A stretch of 64,000 nucleotides of DNA from Corynebacterium aquilae DSM 44791 (lineage in GTDB: Bacteria; Actinomycetota; Actinomycetes; Mycobacteriales; Mycobacteriaceae), in assembly GCF_001941445.1 (NCBI RefSeq), contig NZ_CP009245.1:2255992-2319991 (forward strand). The letters are read 5' to 3'. Position 1 is the stretch's first letter, and each line of letters opens with the position of its first letter. The translations under genes were made by a program, and so were the position numbers. Under the pieces are notes generated by a model. That model was not told where the DNA came from and searched no databases. It saw only the letters and a list, made by a program, of their open reading frames with translations. This document shows, in pieces, positions 57,744-64,000 of the stretch.

Positions 57744-58031
57744 TTAGCCTCCTTGCTGCATGGTGGCCCACAGGCCGGCGGTGTGCAGCTTTTTCACGTC
57801 AGCTTCGACTTTGTCTTTCTCGCCGGAGGACACGACGGCTTTTCCTTCGACGTGGACTTTCATCATGAGTTCTTGGGCGCGTTTTTTGTCGTATCCCAAG
57901 ACCGTGTGGAAGACGTAGGTCACGTAGCTCATGAGGTTGACGGGGTCATCCCAGACGATGCACAACCAGGGCAGGTTTTCGGCTGTGGTGACTTCCACAG
58001 CTACGTCCTCCACAACGTCGGGGGTGGCCAT
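57744..58031 (-). CDS. clpS: ClpS adaptor of the ClpCP protease
   Basis: This 95-residue protein, if started at [10 protein letters not shown] (a longer frame to 58097 is open), has the ClpS core VVWDDP-type motif ([20 protein letters not shown]), VHVEGKAVV and [12 protein letters not shown]. It hands N-end-rule substrates to ClpCP. It diverges from pncB. Confidence 0.93.
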   Translation of the reverse strand: MATPDVVEDVAVEVTTAENLPWLCIVWDDPVNLMSYVTYVFHTVLGYDKKRAQELMMKVHVEGKAVVSSGEKDKVEADVKKLHTAGLWATMQQGG

Positions 58032-58097
58032 CGGGGAACCACCGGCGGTGATGGGCGCGCCGCCGACAAGGCGCGGCAGGTGTGCGTGCATATACAT

Positions 58098-58314
58098 ACC
58101 CCTATGCTAACCGCGTTATGGGCACTTAGCCACGAATCCGCTTTGCGGCGCAAAAGATAACCGATTCTTATGGTTTGTTCTGTTGCCCCACCTCGCACCT
58201 GCGCAGCCCCTCCCCCGCCCCGGGCGGGCACCCCCACGGCGAGGCCCGTAGCTACGGCGCGGGGGTGGTGAAAACCGGGTGCTTTCGTGCACCAAGTGGT
58301 GTTCAAGCCCTACG
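58098..58314. promoter_or_regulatory. Divergent intergenic region between clpS and pncB
   Basis: These 217 bases are without a gene. The stretch includes TATGCTAACCGCG near 58110 and a C-rich patch near 58205-58240. Promoters for both genes must lie here but no box pair is convincing. Confidence 0.35.
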
Positions 58315-59640
58315 ATGGTTCCCGTGAATGAACGTCACCGCTCTACAGCCCTTTTGACCGACAAGTATGAGCTGACCATGCTCATGGCCTCCCTCGCCGA
58401 CGGCACCGCCGATAGGGAGTGCACCTTTGAGGTCTTTACCCGCCGCCTGGCCGGCGAACGCCGCTATGGCGTGGTCGCCGGCACCGCCCGCGTCCTGCGC
58501 GCCATCGAGGACTTCGTGTTCACCGACGAGCAGCTCGCCGGCATGGATTTCCTTGACGACCGGACCCGCGAGTTTCTCCGCAACTACCGTTTCCGCGGCC
58601 AGGTCGATGGTTATGCGGAGGGCGAGTTGTATTTCCCCTACTCCCCTGTGTTGACGGTGCGCGGCACCTTCGCGGAGTGCGTGATCCTGGAAACCGTGAT
58701 TTTGTCAATCATGAACGCGGATTCCGCGATCGCTTCCGCGGCCGCCCGCATGGTCACTGCCGCCGATGGTCGCCAGATCATCGAAATGGGCTCGCGCCGC
58801 ACCCACGAATACGCCGCGGTGACCGCCTCCCGCGCCGCTTATCTCGCGGGCTTCGACGCCACCTCCAACTTGGAAGCCGCCCACCGCTATGGCATCCCTG
58901 CATCCGGCACGGCCGCACACGCCTGGACGCTGGCCCACGTCAACCCGGACGGCAGCCCCAATGAGGAGGCCGCCTTCCGCTCCCAGGTGGAAGCCCTCGG
59001 CAAAGACACCATCCTGCTGGTCGACACCTACGACATCACCAAAGGTGTAGAGACCGCCGTGAAGGTGGCCGGCACGGAACTCGGTGGCGTGCGCATCGAC
59101 TCCGGCGATCTTGGCGTCCTCACCCGCCAGGTGCGCAAACAGCTCGACAGCCTCGGTGCCACCAACGCGAAAATCGTCGTGTCTAGCGACCTGGACGAAT
59201 TCACCATCGCCGGATTGCGCGGCGACCCAGTAGACGTTTTCGGCGTCGGCACTTCCCTGGTCACCGGCTCCGGGGTTCCCACCGCCGGCATGGTGTACAA
59301 GCTCGTCGAGGTCGACGGCAACCCCGTCGCCAAACGCTCCCGCAACAAAAAGAGCATTGGCGGCGCCAAGCGTGGCATGCGCGTGCACCGCGCAACCGGC
59401 ACCGCAGTTGAAGAAGTCGTGCGCCCCTTCAACGCTCCCGCCCCCGACACCGGCTCGTTGGAACAACGCGAACTCAGCGTGCCGCTGATGCGCGACGGCC
59501 GCACCGTTGACGGTTTGCCCGATATTCATCAGTCCCGCATGCACCTTGCGAAACAGCTCGTGTCGCTGCCCTGGGAAGGCCTCGCCCTATCCCGCGACGA
59601 GCCGGCCCTGTCCACCCGCTTCGTCGGCTTCAGCGACTAG
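58315..59640 (+). CDS. pncB: Nicotinate phosphoribosyltransferase
   Basis: This 441-residue protein starts MVPVNERHRS. Typical motifs are LLTDKYELTMLMASLADG near the start, GVRIDSGDLGVLTRQV for ribose-phosphate binding and GVGTSLVTGSGVPTAGMVYK. It makes nicotinate mononucleotide from nicotinate and PRPP for NAD salvage. An inverted repeat follows at 59667-59695. Confidence 0.95.
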   Translation: MVPVNERHRSTALLTDKYELTMLMASLADGTADRECTFEVFTRRLAGERRYGVVAGTARVLRAIEDFVFTDEQLAGMDFLDDRTREFLRNYRFRGQVDGYAEGELYFPYSPVLTVRGTFAECVILETVILSIMNADSAIASAAARMVTAADGRQIIEMGSRRTHEYAAVTASRAAYLAGFDATSNLEAAHRYGIPASGTAAHAWTLAHVNPDGSPNEEAAFRSQVEALGKDTILLVDTYDITKGVETAVKVAGTELGGVRIDSGDLGVLTRQVRKQLDSLGATNAKIVVSSDLDEFTIAGLRGDPVDVFGVGTSLVTGSGVPTAGMVYKLVEVDGNPVAKRSRNKKSIGGAKRGMRVHRATGTAVEEVVRPFNAPAPDTGSLEQRELSVPLMRDGRTVDGLPDIHQSRMHLAKQLVSLPWEGLALSRDEPALSTRFVGFSD

Positions 59641-59666
59641 CCACTTCCCCACACCAACAGAACCGG

Positions 59667-59695
59667 ATGGGCGTCGCAGGAATCCTGCGGCGCCC
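59667..59695 (+). terminator. Hairpin after pncB
   Basis: An imperfect stem GGGCGTCGCAGG with CCTGCGGCGCCC has no U-run; a weak or factor-dependent terminator at most. Confidence 0.5.
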
Positions 59696-59790
59696 ACACC
59701 CATCTGCCCTGCCGGGTGTCTTGGCACAATCCCACCACTGCCCCTAGGGTGAACACGTACTTTTTCACCAGCTTCGACAGGACACAAACC

Positions 59791-61755
59791 ATGGCGACTT
59801 CGGAGATCGACAAAGCCACCACGGAACTTTTGGGGCACGCCGTCACCGCCCTAGGTGGTGCGCGTCGTGATGGCCAAGTGCTGATGTCCTGCGCTGTCGC
59901 CCGGGCGCTGGCCAACGAACGACACCTGGCAGTCCAAGCCGGCACCGGCACCGGTAAATCCCTCGCATACCTGGTGCCCGCCGCCGCCCACGCCATCGCC
60001 TCAGAACAATCCGTCGTCGTCTCCACCGCCACCATCGCGCTGCAACGCCAGCTCGTCGGCCGTGATCTTCCCCGCCTCGCGAAAGCCCTCGAACCGCACC
60101 TCGACCGACCCCTAACCTTCGCAATCCTCAAAGGCCGCTCCAACTACATTTGCCTCAACAAGCTGGCCACCGGCCAAGCCGCCGAAGACGGCCTGCTGTC
60201 AGAAGAAGAACTTTCCGGCATCGGCAAAGAAGTCAGGCACCTGTCCGACTGGGCACAAGACACCGACACCGGCGACCGCGATGATCTCGAAGAAGGCGTA
60301 TCCAACCTGGCGTGGCGCCAACTGTCAGTCACCGCCAACGAATGCCTCGGCGCATCCCGCTGCCCCCAGGCGGAAGAATGCTTCGCGGAAGCCGCCCGTA
60401 AAAAAGCCCGCGAAGCCGACATCATTGTCACCAACCACGCCCTTTTGGCCATCGATGCGCTTGCCGAAGTCGATGTGCTGCCCCAGCACGACGCGGTCAT
60501 CATCGATGAGGCCCACGAACTCGACGGCCGAATCACCGGAGTCGCCACCAACGAACTCACCGCTAATGCGCTCGTGCTGGCCGCCCGGCGCGCCAAAAAG
60601 CTCGGTGCCGACGGTAAGGATGACGAACTGGTTGGCCTGGCCGACGATTGGCCTATCGTGTTGGACTCCGCCCCGCGGGGCCGGTGGACCACCCTGCCGG
60701 AGGAAGTGGCGGGCCCGCTGGTGAAACTGCGGGATACCTTGTGGTCGGTGCGGACCGCGATTCATACCGCCCCCGATGGTGAGGCCGCCAGTGATCCGGA
60801 AAAGAATGCGGAGCGCCATCACTTGTCGCAGCATTTGGTGGAATTGCATGACACCTGTGTGCGCATTTTGGGCGTGTTTGAGCAGGAAGATCCCGCCAAG
60901 CAGGTCGATGTGGTGTGGTTGAGTGATGAGCCGCGCCGTGGTGCGACGTTGCGGGTCGCGCCGTTGAGTGTGTCGGGGTTGTTGGCGACGCGCTTGTTTG
61001 CGGAGAAAACGGTGGTGCTCACGTCGGCGACGTTGACTGTGGGCGGGAATTTTCAGGCGATGGCGGCGTCGTGGGGTTTGGCGAAGGGCTCCTATGACCA
61101 CCTGGATGCGGGCACCCCGTTTGATCCGGCCAAGTCTGGCATTTTGTATGTGCCGGTGCATTTGCCGGAGCCGGGTCGGGATGGTTTGTCCCCGGAAGCG
61201 CTCGCGGAGATCAAGGATTTGATCATGGCCGCGGGTGGTCGCACTTTGGGGCTGTTTTCTTCGCGGCGCGCGGCGGAGCAGGCGGCGGAGTTTTTGCGGC
61301 CGCGGATTCCGATGGATGTGTTGTGCCAGGGGGAGGATTCCACGCCGAATTTGATTAAGCGTTTTGCGGCCAATGAGAATGCGGTGTTGGTGGGCACGTT
61401 GACGTTGTGGCAGGGCGTGGATGTGCCGGGCAAGAGTTGTTCCGTGGTGATCATGGACCGGATTCCTTTCCCACGCCCGGATGATCCGTTGTTGCAGGCC
61501 CGCAAGGAGGCGGCGGATGCTGCGGGGCGTAATGGTTTTATGGAGGTCGCGGCGACGCACGCTGCGTTGTTGATGGCGCAGGGCGCGGGTCGTTTGTTGC
61601 GCCATGTGGATGATCGTGGAGTGGTGGCGGTGTTGGATACCCGCTTGGTGAGCAAGCGTTATGGGGGCTTTTTGCGGGCGAGTATGCCGGCGTTTTGGCC
61701 TACCACCGACAAAAAGACTGTGATTTCCGCCATAAAGAGGCTGATTTCCCGCTAA
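59791..61755 (+). CDS. dinG: DinG-family ATP-dependent DNA helicase (XPD-like)
   Basis: This 654-residue protein starts MATSEIDKAT. Walker A is AGTGTGKSLAYLVP. Four Cys of the iron-sulfur cluster occur in the CLNK, CLGASRC and AEEC segments. The DEAH box is IIDEAHELDG, and motif VI lies in MDRIPFPRPDDPL. It unwinds DNA forks, R-loops or G-quadruplexes. Confidence 0.93.
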   Translation: MATSEIDKATTELLGHAVTALGGARRDGQVLMSCAVARALANERHLAVQAGTGTGKSLAYLVPAAAHAIASEQSVVVSTATIALQRQLVGRDLPRLAKALEPHLDRPLTFAILKGRSNYICLNKLATGQAAEDGLLSEEELSGIGKEVRHLSDWAQDTDTGDRDDLEEGVSNLAWRQLSVTANECLGASRCPQAEECFAEAARKKAREADIIVTNHALLAIDALAEVDVLPQHDAVIIDEAHELDGRITGVATNELTANALVLAARRAKKLGADGKDDELVGLADDWPIVLDSAPRGRWTTLPEEVAGPLVKLRDTLWSVRTAIHTAPDGEAASDPEKNAERHHLSQHLVELHDTCVRILGVFEQEDPAKQVDVVWLSDEPRRGATLRVAPLSVSGLLATRLFAEKTVVLTSATLTVGGNFQAMAASWGLAKGSYDHLDAGTPFDPAKSGILYVPVHLPEPGRDGLSPEALAEIKDLIMAAGGRTLGLFSSRRAAEQAAEFLRPRIPMDVLCQGEDSTPNLIKRFAANENAVLVGTLTLWQGVDVPGKSCSVVIMDRIPFPRPDDPLLQARKEAADAAGRNGFMEVAATHAALLMAQGAGRLLRHVDDRGVVAVLDTRLVSKRYGGFLRASMPAFWPTTDKKTVISAIKRLISR

Positions 61756-61878
61756 TATGTGTTCCACACCACGTTTTGTTGGGGTGAGGGCTACTCCAGG
61801 TGGGACTAGCTGTCTATCAACCCCTGTTGTTTTCCGCTAGATGCACACTCTCGGCGACGAAGAGGAGGTTTTTATCCC

Positions 61879-63339
61879 ATGATGTACGCCGATATTTTCA
61901 CCACCAACCTGCCCGACCGCGCCGAGCACCCCGCGGTGACCTGCGGGGACACCACGTTGACGTATGGCCAACTGCACGAAAACGTGGTGCGCGCCGCCGA
62001 AACACTGCTACGCGCAGGCCTCTACCCCGGCGATGTGGTGGCCCTATGGCTGCCGAACAGCATTGACTATGTGGTGATGTTTCACGCCATCGCCGCCGCC
62101 GGGATGGCCTCCGTCCCAATCCCCGTGTACGCCACCGCTCGCGATGTCAATGAGGCGGTGACCGCCACCGGAGCCAAAGTCGTCATCGACGAGCAAGTGG
62201 CTGCCGCGGTCATCGGTGGTGACGCGCACGCACTCGCAGCGGCTGGTGGCACCACTAGCCTGCCCGCCGGTACACAAGTACAACTGCCCCAGGTCGCCGA
62301 ACAGGCGGTGGCCAGCATGCCGCTATCCTCCGGGACGACGGGCACCCCGAAGGTAGTGCAGCTGACTCACGCCAACCTCAGCGCGAACATCCGCCAATTC
62401 GCCGAGGCGGTACCCATCACCCCCGAGGACACGGTGCTCGCGCCGCTGCCATTGAGCCACATTTATGGCCTCACAGCGACGATGAATGTGCCCTTAGCGA
62501 TCGGGGCACACGTGGTGGTGATGCAATTCGACCCCAAAGCCTTCCTGCAAGCATTCGCCGACCACGACATCTCGGTGCTCTTTATCGCCCCACCGGTCGC
62601 ACCGCTGCTGGCGGGGGCACCGGAATCGACCCGCTTCGAACACCTCCACCACATCATCAGTGGCGCCGCAGCACTTTCCGAAACCGCCGGCCGCGCAGTC
62701 GAGGAACGCACCGGGGCGAAAATCTTGCAGGGCTACGGCATGACGGAAGCTTCCCCCGTCACCCACCTCAGCCGCCTGGACTCCACCCCCCTAGAATCCA
62801 TCGGCACCCCGCTGGTCGACACCGAGCACAAAATCATCGACACCATCACCGGTGAAGACATCACTGCCACCGGTAAAGCTGGTGAGCTGTGCGTGCGCGG
62901 ACCACAAGTCATGCTCGGCTACCTCAACAACGACACCGCCACCGCCGCCGCACTACAACACGGGTGGCTGCACACCGGCGATATCGGCCAGCAGCTCGCC
63001 GACGGCTCCATCGTGCTATCCGGACGCATCAAGGACATCATCAAGTCCCACGGCGTACAGGTCAGCCCCTCCAAGGTGGAACAAAGACTCATCGAACACC
63101 CTGACATCACCGACGTTGCGGTGTTCCGTGGCACCACCAGCCGCGGGGAAGAATGCCCCCTGGTCGCCTACACCGGGCAGCTAACCCCCGAGGAAGTCCT
63201 CGCCCACAGCCGGCAGGTCCTCACCCGCTACGAATGCCCCCGCGCCGCCTACGCGGTCGACGCAATCCCCCGCAGTGCCTCCGGCAAAATCCTGCGCACC
63301 AAACTCCCCGACGTCATCGGCGCCACGGCAGCCGCCTAA
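61879..63339 (+). CDS. AMP-forming acyl-CoA ligase (ANL superfamily)
   Basis: This 486-residue protein starts MMYADIFTTN. ANL motifs include SSGTTGTPKVVQLTH, GYGMTEASPVTH, the linker hinge GRIKDIIKSHG and the final catalytic Lys in PRSASGKIL. It activates a carboxylic acid as its CoA thioester. The substrate is unknown; resemblance to 4-coumarate and fatty acyl ligases suggests an aromatic or fatty acid. Confidence 0.88.
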   Translation: MMYADIFTTNLPDRAEHPAVTCGDTTLTYGQLHENVVRAAETLLRAGLYPGDVVALWLPNSIDYVVMFHAIAAAGMASVPIPVYATARDVNEAVTATGAKVVIDEQVAAAVIGGDAHALAAAGGTTSLPAGTQVQLPQVAEQAVASMPLSSGTTGTPKVVQLTHANLSANIRQFAEAVPITPEDTVLAPLPLSHIYGLTATMNVPLAIGAHVVVMQFDPKAFLQAFADHDISVLFIAPPVAPLLAGAPESTRFEHLHHIISGAAALSETAGRAVEERTGAKILQGYGMTEASPVTHLSRLDSTPLESIGTPLVDTEHKIIDTITGEDITATGKAGELCVRGPQVMLGYLNNDTATAAALQHGWLHTGDIGQQLADGSIVLSGRIKDIIKSHGVQVSPSKVEQRLIEHPDITDVAVFRGTTSRGEECPLVAYTGQLTPEEVLAHSRQVLTRYECPRAAYAVDAIPRSASGKILRTKLPDVIGATAAA

Positions 63340-63398
63340 ACCCCACCCCCGCACACCGGCTGTGGTGGGGCAAGACCACCCCCACCCCGGCCGGGGAA

Positions 63399-64000
63399 CT
63401 ACCCCTGCAAATCCGCGGCATCATCCTCAAAGAAGCGCACTGCGTCCACCTCATCAGCATCCCCATCTCGATCCGCGTCACCAAACACCCCACTGCGCTC
63501 ATCCACGGGCTCCATCCCCTGCCAATACGCCTCAATCCACATCAACGCAATAATGGGCACCAGCGGGGCAAACAACGGCAACAGGTACAAAGCGAAACGG
63601 GCAACCCCCAAGGCCGCACCCACCACCGCCAAGGTAACCGCCACCAAACCCACCGTGGCCATGCGATGCTGACGGAAAAAAGCAACACCGAAGGCAAAAC
63701 TATGGCCATCGGCAACAGCGACCGGCACAAAAGACAACGGGATCAAAAGCAACAAGGAACCCACCATCGCGACCACCACAGTCGACCACACAATCGCCGG
63801 GCGCCCCTCAGCGGCCTCCAGCATCGTGCCGCCCCACACATGCTGAGAAATGCCAGCCACCGCCAAAGTGCCCACCACCCCCAGCGCCGAAGGCAAAAGG
63901 GACGCGAAAAACGTAGAAAACCAGCGGGGCCGATCGGTGGTGCGGCGCTGCGTCCACACCGCAGACACCGTCACAAAACCCGCAACCCCCACCACCAGCA
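63399..64000 (-). CDS. Membrane protein, 5' end beyond the window
   Basis: At least 200 residues are visible. Five or six hydrophobic segments are visible, including SALGVVGTLAVAGISQHV, VVVAMVGSLLLLIPLSFVPV and LYLLPLFAPLVPIIALMWI, followed by an acidic C-terminus of about 40 residues rich in Asp. The frame remains open to the window edge, so the true start lies outside. It converges on the acyl-CoA ligase. Function unknown. Confidence 0.7.
   Translation of the reverse strand, partial: LVVGVAGFVTVSAVWTQRRTTDRPRWFSTFFASLLPSALGVVGTLAVAGISQHVWGGTMLEAAEGRPAIVWSTVVVAMVGSLLLLIPLSFVPVAVADGHSFAFGVAFFRQHRMATVGLVAVTLAVVGAALGVARFALYLLPLFAPLVPIIALMWIEAYWQGMEPVDERSGVFGDADRDGDADEVDAVRFFEDDAADLQG

Noticed and set aside
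60325..61767. 480-residue frame opposite dinG
   Set aside because: Arg/His/Gln-rich antisense shadow of the helicase gene.

Overview
The window is GC-rich chromosome from an actinobacterium, most likely Corynebacterium or a close relative. The evidence is a single-chain bacterial type I fatty acid synthase next to acpS, and a right flank whose gene order (dinG, pncB, clpS, DUF2017, P1 peptidase, rhomboid, murI, MBL phosphodiesterase, rph, rdgB, DUF3817, LprD-like) follows the mycobacterial Rv1329-Rv1343 neighbourhood. Genus and gene identities come from family motifs I can read; no database search was possible.

Layout. 1-10.4 kb: host acpS and the giant fas gene, both on the minus strand. 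10.5-11.16 kb: a small plus-strand three-gene cassette just outside the prophage. 11161-50012: an apparently complete siphovirus prophage of about 38.9 kb, inserted in the 3' end of tRNA-Leu(UAG) and bounded by identical 23-bp att cores. 50-64 kb: host genes.

Prophage. Integrase, an ImmA-like peptidase and a leaderless repressor lie at the right end. They are divided by a divergent control region with a perfect 12-bp inverted repeat from a long minus-strand lytic operon. That operon carries, in order: small regulators and an excisionase-like protein; an ERF/SSB/RusA/HNH recombination set; a replication-initiator-like gene with five internal iterons in three reading frames (lambda-O style); an orphan C5 methyltransferase; a row of tiny membrane proteins; a glutaredoxin; an HNH nuclease; TerS, TerL, portal; a RapZ-C-like protein; a P-loop kinase fused in frame to the HK97 prohead protease; capsid; connector and neck proteins; major tail protein; tail-assembly chaperones with a canonical -1 slip site; a 2294-residue tape measure with two wall-cutting domains and eight 46-residue repeats; tail tip and fibre proteins; then endolysin, holin and two further membrane or coiled-coil proteins. 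Intrinsic terminators punctuate the operon at about 41.1, 36.2, 27.2, 14.05 and 12.1 kb.

Most interesting region. The cassette A (25-32 aa hydrophobic peptide) - RNA hairpin - B (58-aa two-helix membrane protein) - C (70-aa excisionase/AlpA-like wHTH) - terminator is present twice, once on each side of attL (10476-11158 and 11471-12118). C is identical in protein between the copies, with only six synonymous changes. A and B are strongly diverged, while their start region (52 bp) and the hairpin fold are kept. This looks like a small, possibly undescribed, lysogeny-expressed module, with one copy stranded outside the element by an earlier integration.
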